A stretch of DNA of 64,000 bases. It comes from Diploptera punctata. Lineage: Eukaryota; Arthropoda; Insecta; Blattodea; Blaberidae. Under the pieces are notes generated by a model. That model was given only the letters and a program-made list of their open reading frames with translations. It was not told where the DNA came from and searched no databases. Below, piece after piece: positions 54,497-64,000 of the stretch; positions within the stretch are counted from its first letter, which is position 1, and every line of letters starts with the position of its first letter. Where the stretch lies: assembly GCA_030220185.1 (NCBI GenBank), contig JASPKZ010007528.1:1-64000 (forward strand), written 5' to 3'. The translations under genes were made by a program, and so were the position numbers.

Positions 54497-54655
54497 ATTA
54501 TAATGATATTGTGAAAAGAAGAATTAATGTCTGAACCAGGAATCGAACTGTGGACCTCTACTTATCCAGACTAGTGTGCAGCCCACTACACTCGAGACAT
54601 GGCATATTAATTTTTCTTTTCACAATATCATTATAATATGATCCATTATTGGAAC
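54497..54655 (-). repeat. tRNA-like sequence inside a 23-bp inverted repeat
   Basis: TATTATAATGATATTGTGAAAAG and its complement flank about 110 bases holding a minus-strand tRNA-like sequence (TCTCGAGTGTAGTGGGCTGC, then AGTTCGATTCCTGG and a 3' CAGAC). It is a compact member of the tRNA-capped group or a separate mini-element. Confidence 0.6.
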
Positions 54656-54820
54656 TTTGTTAAATAACAGTATTGGAAAATGTTAAATGACCTATAAAAT
54701 GCCTATAAAAGAGACCTTTAAAGAGACCTAAAGATATCCTAAAAAAGATGTAAAAAAACTGAAAAAAAAAAGACGTAACAAGGTAATTCAAATTAAATAA
54801 TTCTAGTTATTGTAGCCACA

Positions 54821-54972
54821 CTATGATGGTTGTCCAGCGGCTCACTTTGTTACATATAATTAAATACAAAGATGCAGATTACCAAATACCGACACTATAA
54901 TAATTCCGCATGTTAATTATTGTCAAGCATTGTTGTGTGGCATCCACTTTCATACAAACGGACAACCATCAT
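54821..54972. repeat. 152-base MITE-like hairpin
   Basis: ACTATGATGGTTGTCC near 54825 and its complement near 54960 are terminal inverted repeats of about 17 bases. Non-coding interior. Confidence 0.6.
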
Positions 54973-55129
54973 AGTGAGTCGATAATACAACTGCATTTTC
55001 AATGAATATAATAAAAATGTTTAAAAAGTACAAGATTCTAGTGAAATGCAACATGCATTGTGAAAATAATTTATGACTGAAAATGCTTCTTCTTTCACAC
55101 TATATTTTTCTTTTTAATTCAACATAATT

Positions 55130-55530
55130 TAATTCAATTATGGCAGTGCCTGTCTTAACATATGCAAGTGAAAATTGGACACTCAACCGTTCAGACAGAA
55201 GGAAAATAGAAACTGCAGAAATGAAGTTCCTACGTTCAGTAGCAGGTGTGACAATTTTGGACAAGAAAAGAAGTGAGGATATTAGGAAGGACTTAAATAT
55301 TTTTAATTTAACAAATAGAATTGACAACATGAGAAACAACTGGTATGAACATGTCAAGAGAATGCCTACAGATAGAATCCCTCAGCTGTTACTAAAGTAC
55401 AAACCAATAGGACATAGAAATGTTGGACACCCATTTACTAGATGGGAGGATTCATTAAATCCCACTTGATGTGAAAACAGGTCAAAAGGCCTAATTTCAT
55501 GAAGCAGAAGAAGAAGAATAATTCAACATA
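55130..55530 (+). pseudogene. non-LTR family L-B, C-terminal end
   Basis: Codes for PVLTYASENWTLNRSDRRKI, EMKFLRSVAGVTILDKKRSE, EHVKRMPTDRIPQLLLKYKP, then stop and a (GAA)n tail at 55505-55516. Same family type as 60447-61700. Confidence 0.75.
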
Positions 55531-55929
55531 GTTTGAAAAAATGAATTCTATACATTAAAAAGAAAGTTTTTGGAGAATTTAGAATGAACCATTTTTTCCC
55601 ACCTAGAATGAATTCAGGAAACCTGCAATGGATATCAGCCAGTCAGTAGACTGGTTAAAAATAATGTGATATTTTGTGAGGGTTCAATAGTTTGCAATGT
55701 GAAAAGTCTTTGGAAAGTAAAACTAGACAGTATTTTTAAAAGAAGTTGGAATTGAGACTAGACTCTGCAGATTCTTGAATTATACAAATGGTATAAATGT
55801 AGTCAAAACAAGATACAGTTGCAAAAAAGCCATTAAGGCCTAAAAAAGGCTATAAAAAAGGACCAATAAGCCAGAAAGTTGAAAAAAAGGGCATATAATA
55901 ATGATAATAACAATAATAATATAATTGTG

Positions 55930-56470
55930 CACGATCGTCCAAAATTAATTAATTGGTGTATTGCGTTAATAACATTGTCACTTTGGAACACAATTCCATA
56001 TGATATCTTGTACACTTTAGTCCACACAGTTTACATCTGCAGCTGTCTTCGATTTGATGGTAAGTGACATTCACACACACTTTGTGGACTGCATCTGGTG
56101 CCTTAGTTCCACACCAGCTCCTATCTATCATGGCAGGCGTACCGTAGAATTCTTCAGGAATGGCATCCTGCTTCTGTCTTCTCTCTTGCATCTGTTGTTC
56201 CTAAGCTTTAGCAGATGGCAGGTAGTAGCGCATTCTGAGGTCTTCCAGGAAGAACTGTTCTCTTGCTAGTACATAGATCAGTCTCGAGGGAGTGAATTTA
56301 GAGACTGCTAGAATTGTCTTTAGATAGGAGGCCTTGACGCTTTCCCAGATTTTTAAGTCATTTATCTTCAGATGTTCCCAAACTATATCTATCCCATATG
56401 TGATTATTGGCATTATTTTTGCACTGCTGTGTCTATTGATAGTAGGGCAGGTGATTTTATTTCATTCATT
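55930..56470 (-). pseudogene. non-LTR family L-E RT C-terminal fragment
   Basis: Minus strand, one internal stop: MPIITYGIDIVWEHLKINDL, KAKSYLKTILAVSKF-like text, REQFFLEDLRMRY, then EFYGTPAMIDRSWCGTKAPD and a Cys/His cluster (CRCKLCGLKCTRYH). The cluster is a CCHC/CCHH-type ending seen in some non-LTR RTs. Assignment by pattern. Confidence 0.5.
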
Positions 56471-56719
56471 TTTTGGCCTACAATGACCCAAAATGTATAT
56501 ATATATATATATTAAGTTGGGCCTCGTCTTCGGACAAAATGAAAAAAGGACTTTTTCCTCGACTTCCGAGTCCTAGTTATGACAAATAGAGGTAAAGTTC
56601 TATTGATTTCAAACCTTTAAATGCATCTCCTGAAAAATTAAGTTTTTTGAGATATGTCACTCTTCTCGCAAATGAGTTAAATATAGCTGCGAGGAATCCC
56701 ATCATGTCTTCTGAATGTA

Positions 56720-56945
56720 GAAGCAATTCAATGTGTATTTATGAATGATTCATTGCATTGAATGTGGCACCCAGAGAGTAAAGTAAAAGGAGGATTCATG
56801 CTCGGAAGGGAAGGAAGCTTGAATTAGCTCAGTGGTCAACATCAGCACGTGAAGCTGAAGGTTCGGGGTTTGATTCCTGGTTCAAGCAAAAATGTTTCTC
56901 TTTACCATTGATTACAACAGTTTAATTGTGTTCGTTAATTTAATT
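56720..56945 (+). repeat. tRNA-capped element, right half
   Basis: Colinear with the right arm of 43575-43850 (GAATGATTCATTGCATTGAA, then tRNA-like 56818-56890 and the tail TTTCTCTTTACCATTGATTA). The left half is missing. Confidence 0.65.
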
Positions 56946-57221
56946 ATTTCAATCAATTTATCTTAGGGTCCACCTCAGCCTACCAAGACCTCCTAGCGGA
57001 GCTCCAAGTTAAGAAGAAAGAAACCTGGATGGAATTTTATGCAACTGAAGCATTGCTATCAGCAGATTGGAAGATGCAGATTACGAACTACATCACAGGA
57101 TGACGTGTTTCGCTGTGCAAAGTTTTCATTTTTGTCTGTGCACCGATAAAATCTTTCAAATCCCAAGCGGACAATGTAACTGAAAGGTAATAACATGATA
57201 AGCCATATATTGTTCTTTCTG

Positions 57222-57557
57222 AGATATCCATCCATAGTAATTCTGCCCGAAGGCAGGACCTTCACTGCAATCATAGCATTTTCATGCTATGCTTGCAGCT
57301 TTACTAGGGAATTGTGTAGGTATGGTAGCTTCCCGTTGCTTTCCACACCGGTGAAGGATGATGATGATAATGGTAAGGATGATGGCCATACGATTTCGGG
57401 GACCGTTTGAGCCTTAAATTTTTCCTAACATTTGTCTTACAGGTGAGGAAAAACCCCGATAAAAACCTCACCCAGAAAAACTGCCCCGACCGGGGATCGA
57501 ACTCGGGCCTGCTGCATGACAAGGCAGCACGCTACCCCGAGACCACAGCGGTGGACT
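57222..57557 (-). repeat. SINE family 1
   Basis: Minus-strand copy: head near 57555 (CCGCTGTGGTCTCGGGGTAG), B box AGTTCGATCCCC, 3' part at 57222-57300. Confidence 0.85.
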
Positions 57558-57559
57558 TC

Positions 57560-57880
57560 TGAGATATAAGGATTTTAATGTTTCAAAAAATTATAAATAC
57601 TAATTGTACAGTATTGTTGTTAATACATTGTGTGTCTATATGTTTTAACTTACAAATGATTTTATGGATATTTTAATACATCTATTTGCTATCATTGTAA
57701 TAAATGACATTTCTTAACGGAATGTGGCTTATCATGTTACTGCTCTAAGCCCTTAAATTGTATTTTGTGCGAGGAACTATGCAACTGACATCACGTGATT
57801 AAAAGAATGATCTTGTTTACACGACTATGTAAAGACTAATTCATATATTATTAATATTATTATTATAAATACTATTTAAT
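57560..57880. other. no feature seen
   Basis: AT-rich unassigned sequence between SINE 1 and an L-A copy. Confidence 0.4.
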
Positions 57881-57884
57881 TTTG

Positions 57885-58800
57885 TACTAGAGCATGCCAT
57901 TAAATCTTTAGAGAATGAGGAAGGCTTACAACTGAATGGTATTAATAAGCTGTTAGTTTATGCTGATGATGTAGTACTACTGGCCGATAGCGAGGAGATA
58001 CTAAAGGCCAACACGCACACACTATTGAGTAACACTAAGAAATTAGGACTGGAAGTAAATATCAGTAAAACTAAATATATGGTCTCACGTAGAAATACAT
58101 TATATAATGGAAATGGACAGCTAATGACAAATGAGGGAAATTTTGAGGAATTGGCTGAATTCAAATACCTAGGAACAATAATCACAAATAGGAATGAGAT
58201 GCACAAAGAAATTAAACATAGGCTCAATTCTGGAAATGCATGCTATTATGCATTGCAGAGACTTTTGATGTCCCAACTCCTTTCAAAAAACGTTAAGCTG
58301 AAAATATATAAAACTATTATTCTACCAGTTATATTATATGGGTGCGAAACATGGACTCTTACTTTAAGGGAGGAAAGGAGATTACGAGTATTTGAGAATA
58401 AAGTTCTTAGGAAAATTTTTGGACCAAAGAGAGATGAACAGACAGGTGAATGGAGAAGACTACATAACAATTAACTACATGGTCTTTATAGGAAGCCAGA
58501 TATAATAAGAACAGTTAAGTCCCGTAGACTGCGATGGGCAGGACATGTTGCGCGTATGGGGAATGAAAGACGTGCATGGAAACTTCTTGTAGGAAAGCCA
58601 GAAGGAAAACGCCCAGTTGGTAGACCAAGAATGAGGTGGGAGAACAACATTAGCTATGATTTGAGGGAAGTAGATTATACAGGGAATGATTGGAAAGCAT
58701 TAGCTCAGGATAGGGATGTATGGAGAGCTTATGTCCGTGCGGCCATGAACCTACAGGTTCGATAGTGCCAGTGAGTAAGTAAGAGTAAGTAAGTAAGTAT
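57885..58800 (+). pseudogene. L-A non-LTR reverse transcriptase, C-terminal part
   Basis: Starts in the RT palm (ALEHAIKSLENEEGLQLNG-like, LLVYADDVVLLADSEEI), continues with LGTIITNRNEMHKEIKHRLN, LYGCETWTLTLREERRL, KVLRKIFGPKRDEQTGEW, and after one stop (58474) RLRWAGHVARMGNERRAW, GRPRMRWENN. Ends with a (GTAA)n tail at 58775-58798. It is the best-conserved L-A copy, with a single stop in the last 250 codons. Confidence 0.85.
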
Positions 58801-58804
58801 TATT

Positions 58805-59235
58805 ATAAATATATGAATAGTTGCCTCAAAAAGAGATCTGGGGAATTTTACTTTAACTTACCTGATATATTTTCAAAGTCCTATAGAACAACAATGCACA
58901 TGCACCAGAGTTTATAGAGCCAACGATAAGCCACCACTGAACCACATATCAATTATCATCTCTGGTTACAGGTAATTTTTTTTATGTATTTAGATACATT
59001 TAAAATGAAACGAACCTAAAAACTATCCAACGCACACTTAACCTAATTCAATTACTCTAACGTCAGGTGGATGCCCTTTTTTTCACTCCTTAATAATCGC
59101 AACCATCGATAACCCACTGGTTCCAACTATGTAACATACTCTCTGGAGAAAATAGCAAGTCACCATCACAATGTTATTTGAATAAATACTTAAAAATTCT
59201 AAAATAAAGTTATAAAAATTATTTTAAATATTTTA
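58805..59235. repeat. partial copy of the 591-base TIR element
   Basis: 58865-59220 is the inverted relative of 20060-20450 (AAGTCCTATAGAACAACAAT, GATAACCCACTGG). The termini are not preserved. Confidence 0.6.
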
Positions 59236-59239
59236 AAAT

Positions 59240-59640
59240 GTTAATCACGGTGATCTAGTGGTTATGCTCCTTGCCTCTGATCCCGAGGTTCAAACCCGGC
59301 CGGGGTCGATGGATATTTTAGGACGGAAAATCCAAAGAGCAACTCCTCCGGGAGGGACTTTAAGCCATGGGTCCCAAGTCTGAAGATTTTCAGGCTAGTA
59401 AAAAGTCCTTAGGCCTGAATGAGAAGGCCTCTAAGCAAAATTTACCGAATTTTCCCGTCCTAGTACTACCTTGCTTTCCTACATGTTAGTATAAGGCGGT
59501 GCGCTGACCACGGACCACTCAAAAATGACATCTATACGAAAACAAGTGTAACTAAATTAGTATGGTTCAAATTCTTCTCTGTAGGTGGAGAGCGCCTAAA
59601 TCTCTGTAAAGAGAAAGACATGGGCTTACAATACAATACA
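59240..59640 (+). repeat. SINE family 3
   Basis: Head GTGATCTAGTGGTTATGCTC, GGTTCAAACCCGGCC, body TCCTCCGGGAGGGACTTTAA, 3' end GACATGGGCTTACAA. The flanking sequence on both sides is the same TIR-type repeat (59200 and 59645), so it inserted into that repeat. Confidence 0.82.
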
Positions 59641-60029
59641 ATAATCACAACCATCGATAACCCACTGGTTTCAACTATTTAATATACTCTCTGGAGAAAA
59701 TAGCAAGTCACCATCACAATATCTGTATTTGAATAAATACTTAAAAATTCTAAAATAAAGTTATAAAAATTGTTTTATATATTTTAAAATGTTAATAAAT
59801 ACAGAGGAAGAGTTATAATTCACAATAATAAACTGAAAAATCAAGGGTAAGTCATTCTAAACTAGAGCCGAGATCTGACTTCCCAACATTCGAAAGTTGA
59901 GATGTCAGTGGGTTAGTGATCTACAGGAGAATATCACGGCACAGTGCATGTGAGACTAACCCTGCTCTCTTCCAGACATGTTTTATTTATTTTTAAATGT
60001 TGACATTTAAGTCAATAGTGATCTATATG

Positions 60030-60340
60030 GGGGCACGCCGTAGCATAGTGGTTAAGGCACTGCACTACTAGCCAGAAGGTCGAGGGTTCAAGTCCCGGTG
60101 GGGTCAGGATTTTTAAACTGACCCAAACCTTCTGGCGGCACTATGGCACTAGGGTCGACTCAGCTATAATGGAAATGAGTACCAGACGCTTGTTCTGGGG
60201 GTAAAGGCGGCCGTCACGCAGGGCTGACAACCCGGCTGGCATCAAGTACAGATTGTCCAAAAAAGTGGGAGCCTTAACCTCCTGCTACCCCAAGGGTCTC
60301 CCGAGGCCTGTAGTGGGATCACTTTACTTTACTTAGTGAT
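60030..60340 (+). repeat. SINE family 4, complete copy
   Basis: Head GCCGTAGCATAGTGGTTAAG and B box GGGTTCAAGTCCC are tRNA-like. A GC-rich body with ACCCAAACCTTCTGGCGGCA follows. Ends at (CTTTA)n near 60338, followed by GTGATCTATATG, which also precedes the element (60018-60029), giving a target duplication of about 12 bases. Confidence 0.82.
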
Positions 60341-60446
60341 CTATATGTAACAAAATGGCGGAAGCAGTTAGTCAAGTTGTGATGAGTAGAGCAGTTTATG
60401 ACTTAGATCTGTTTTCAGGGCAATTATTCTTTTAATAATTATATGT

Positions 60447-61700
60447 TTTAACTGTTCAAATTATAGAGGTATATCATTGTTGACAACAGCATCTAAAATA
60501 TATACATCCATTTTAAAACGAAAACTCCAGAAAATTACAGAAGATAAAATTGGAGAGGAACAATGTGGATTCCGAAAAGGCCGATCGTGTATCGACGCTA
60601 TATTTGTTATAAAACAACTAATTGAGAAGTGGAAAGAATTTAATATCCCCCTATATATATTATTTTTAGATTTTGAAAAGGCCTATGATAGAGTCAAACG
60701 GGACATAATGTGGAAAATATTGGAAAGCTACCAAGTCCCCAATAATCTAATAAATGCTATAAAAAGTTTATATGAAACCACATTTATAAAAGTAAAGTTA
60801 GATCATGGGAAAATAACAGATAAATTTGAAATTAACCAAGGTTTAAGACAGGGATGTGGACTATCTCCATTACTGTTTATTCTATATCTAAATAAAATTG
60901 TCCAGGAGTGGAAAAACTAAACCCCCCAGGAGTAAAAATATGTAGAGGAAATCAAATACAAACAATAATCTTCGCAGATGATCAAGTACTTCTAGCGGAG
61001 AATGAAGATGATTTGCAGAGGTCAGTGTTTAAATTGCAGAATACCCTAGAAAAATACAACATGAAAATATCTGAAAATAAAACCAAATCCATGGCAATCA
61101 CTGGAAAGGAACTTTCGAGAGTAAAAATAATAATAAATAATAAACCAATAGAACAAGTAACACACTTTAATTATTTAGGTAATAATATATCACAGTTTCA
61201 TAATCAAAAAGATGTGGAAACAAATTTAGAAAAATATAACAGATTAAATGGTATAATTAGGAGAAATTTTGGAAAACAAATGAGGAAAGAAATCCAATTG
61301 AGATTTCATAATGCCATAGCCAAACCTGCTCTACTATACGGAAGTGAATGCTGGACACTTCGAGCAAAAGATAAATCCCGCATTAATAGTTCACAAATGA
61401 GATTCCTCCGATCACTAACTGGAGTAACATTAAGGGATAGAATGAAAAGTGATGAGATAAGGATGCAGTGGAATAGTAGGGAAATGGTTGAACATATACA
61501 AAATTATCAGATTAAATGGTTCCAACACGTCCAGAGAATGTCAAATTCCCGTTTACCAAAGATGATTTACCACCTCAACCCTAATGGCAAAAGAGACCTC
61601 GGAAGACCCTTCAACCGATGGAAGGATCAGTTTTTGTAGTCGCAGAACGGGCATCATCACCCAATACTGCATTCGGAAGAAGAAGAAGAAGAAGAAGATG
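60447..61700 (+). pseudogene. non-LTR family L-B reverse transcriptase, 5'-truncated
   Basis: Two frames (to 60920, then from 60908 to 61639) joined by a frameshift near 60910. Order: YRGISLLTTASKIYTSILKR, EEQCGFRKGRSCIDAIFVIK, LYILFLDFEKAYDRVKRD (motif A, catalytic D), GLRQGCGLSPLLF (motif B), TIIFADDQVLL (motif C, FADD), HFNYLGNNIS, LYGSECWTLRAKDKSRI, HVQRMSNSRLPKMIYHLNPN. Stop at 61639 and a (GAA)n tail at 61677-61697. The endonuclease domain is missing. The RT is nearly intact and probably a fairly recent insertion. Confidence 0.88.
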
Positions 61701-61949
61701 TTTTAAGAATTGTTGCAAAATGTTTGGATAAGATTGAGAAACCGACACACCCAAATTCTTTTAAGTTCTACAGAATCGCAGTGCGCATGCACGAGTTGCT
61801 GTAATGGTTAATGTAGCTTCCAGTAGATGGCTCTGAAGTAGGCATTACCAACTTTGGGAATAAATTCCCAAATGCTAAAAAAAAAAAAATGGATGTAAAC
61901 CAACTTCCCATTTCCTCACCTAACAAAACAATTTACATGCATATTATTT

Positions 61950-62900
61950 AATAAACTATAAACTAATTTTACATACACTAACATAGATATGGTTTGGAAT
62001 TATTTTCAAATGTTGGTTACTCCTATTTGAGAGCCACCTAACGGATGTTACATGAAGCATTTCTGCGTGTCTAGAACCCGATACACAATATTCACATAAT
62101 TTATAAATATTTAAAAATCGTAATATCATTTTATAAAATGGTTCCAAAATGGAAAACACTGCACTTAAACTAGCGTGAAATATTTTCAAAGTCCTACAGA
62201 ACAACAGTGCACATGCACCAGAGTTTATAGAACCATAGATAACCCACAATCGAACCACATATTGATTATCATCCTCGATTACTATCTGTCGCTATGAAAT
62301 TTAAATGACCAATATTTGCAATAAATCCCCAAATCTATGTTAAAAAAAAAATTAATAATATTAAAATTACCAAACGTTTATTAAAAAAGGGTGTACACCT
62401 ACTTATCGCTCCCTAACGCTGATCCAACCAGCTATAACCCAAAACAGCGATAGAAAAATCATAGACTAAGTAATATACTCTGTGGAGAAAATAGCAGTTA
62501 GCATCACAATATTGTCTAACAGTGTCATAATATTGTGATTTGCATATTTAAATAAATACTTCAAAATTGTCTAATAATGTTATAAAAACTGTTTGGAAAA
62601 GTTTAAACTATTAAATAATGTAGTAAATACAAAAGAAGAGCTATAGTTTACAACAATATAACTGAAAAATCAAGCGCTAGTAGAAGTGCAGTTGAGCCTT
62701 ATTTTCAAATGTTGGTTACTCCTATTTGAGAGCCACCTAGTGGATGTTACATGAAGCATTTCTGCGTGTCTAAAACCCAATGCACAATATTCGCATAATT
62801 TATAAATATTTTAAAATCGTAATATAATTTTAGAAAAAGGTTCCAAAATGTTTAAAATAGTACAAAATATTATAAATGGTTGAAAAGTGTTTAGTGCATC
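61950..62900 (-). repeat. 591-type TIR element copy between two 160-base direct repeats
   Basis: 62151-62698 is an inverted full-length relative of 19872-20462 (both GG-N4-ACTGCACTT termini present). The flanks 61992-62150 and 62699-62855 are direct copies of each other (TTATTTTCAAATGTTGGTTA), not a simple short target duplication. Confidence 0.65.
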
Positions 62901-64000
62901 AGTGGCATAAGTATGTTAGATGGAAAATTGTGTGTCAGTTTATCAACCTCAGCCAAATGTTTAAAAACACTATAAAATGTTAATAATAACTGAAAAAGTA
63001 TGTATTGCATGCTGTAAGAATCTTGTATGGGAAAGCATAGAGTAAGTTATTCAAATGTTGAGTCCTAAAACAAACATTTCACACAAATTTTCAGGCAGGA
63101 TATGTATTGAAAGCATAACTGTTATGTGGTTCTGAAGTCACAAATGCACCGTAGCCTGTTGTTTCCCTAGCATTTTGATTATTGGAGAAACAAGGCACAT
63201 GCCTTTAACTGCTTTATAAGGTGCAGATCTAATTCCAGATAAAATCTATATATATTTCTAAAGGCCTAGTTAATTAGCCAATCAATATATCACTTTCATA
63301 ACATTTTTACATAAACTCTAATAAAAGTTTGAGTAAAAAGAGTGATAACGCTGTTAAATATGACAAAGAAATCTAAACCAATCTTTGCACAAATATGCAT
63401 ATTCCATTTAATTCAGAATTAAAGTTGTTAGTTTTAAATTGCAATGACCAACATTTCTTCAATATAACCTATAAAGGATATGATAGGCCTAAATATTTGG
63501 CAATACAATGTTAAATGGCTTTTATGTTTTTAATTAATATAGTATCAATTAATTTTATTCTTAATACGATATTTCTATATTCAATAAAGAACAATTTTGT
63601 ATATTGTAATTTTGTTCATAAAACCCAAAACAAATTAACTAATAAAGTGTCAAACATTGCTCTTCGGATGGATTGTATGATAATGCAGCGGAAAAATATT
63701 TTTCCCAATCTATTGATCCATATTTACGATCCTAACCAGTGTATTATGTCAAATAAACTATTTCAGGACATACTGGATCAGTGCGATTAGATCATCTGAA
63801 AAAATGATAACCAACAAAATATATAATAATGCTTCATTGCTTTATCTTTTATAAATAGCAGTAATATTTTTCATCAAACAAGCCATCTTGCATAAAGGGC
63901 TGAACAGCTTTATAAAGCTCTTAGTAGCCGTGAAAATGCCGGGAACATTCCAACATTTCGTGAAAAATTGTTTTTAGTAATAATAATATAAAATATACTT
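62900..64000. other. no gene seen
   Basis: AT-rich sequence. The frame at 63515-63790 has no recognised domain and no splice context that I can support. Confidence 0.4.

Larger units (their letters stand above)
54316..56675. repeat. possible TIR-bounded element, nested
   Basis: CTCATTTGCAAGAAGAGTGACAT (54316-54338) is matched by its complement at about 56653-56675 with one change. The 2.3 kb between contains other elements (tRNA hairpin 54497-54650, MITE 54821-54972, L-B end 55130-55530, L-E 55930-56470). The pairing could be chance proximity of two copies. Confidence 0.4.

Noticed and set aside
63515..63790. 91-codon frame at the right end
   Set aside because: No recognisable domain and hydrophobic, AT-driven composition; left as unassigned.

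Overview
The window is eukaryotic nuclear DNA from an arthropod, most probably a hemimetabolous insect with a large, repeat-rich genome (cockroach or termite type is my guess). The reasons are GT/AG introns with short exons, a ZAD domain (an arthropod-type zinc-finger-associated domain), and a dense mix of Penelope-like elements, non-LTR retrotransposons, tRNA-headed SINEs and Tc1/mariner remnants. Base composition is AT-rich, and almost every protein-coding stretch outside two host genes is transposon-derived and broken.

Two host genes were found by piecing exons together, both on the minus strand. (1) Enolase-phosphatase E1 (ENOPH1, methionine salvage): exon 1 at 24498-24605, exon 2 at 9786-9887, exon 3 at 6799-6989 and exon 4 at 6085-6217, all in phase. 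The 3' exons lie to the left, outside the window. (2) A six-exon zinc-finger gene running from 53587 down to 37996. It joins a partial ubiquitin-like domain, a THAP domain split over two exons, a ZAD split over two exons, and a last exon with about 16 C2H2 fingers. That last exon carries one +1 and one -1 reading-frame disturbance.

The introns and flanks are packed with Penelope-like element (PLE) material. A tandem, head-to-head PLE array fills 1-5460, beyond the last visible ENOPH1 exon. About twenty shorter palindromes, each made of two PLE 3' ends (pLTRs) facing inward, are scattered through 10-53 kb. Many of these ends contain sequences that fold as type I hammerhead ribozymes with a very short helix III. 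I could place eight with complete core residues and complementary helices, in at least six sequence-unrelated subfamilies, plus many decayed copies. Every one has a single extra nucleotide between A9 and helix II.

A second palindromic group consists of foldback elements whose arms each carry an outward-facing tRNA-like sequence (15369-15803, 43294-43850 and others). One has a 13-bp target duplication and a paralogous empty site inside this window. Four tRNA-headed SINE families, at least six non-LTR retrotransposon families, two Tc1/mariner-type elements with TA duplications and a 591-bp element with a 9-bp duplication are nested into one another. The right end (53.6-64 kb) is upstream of the zinc-finger gene and holds only repeats and unassigned AT-rich DNA.
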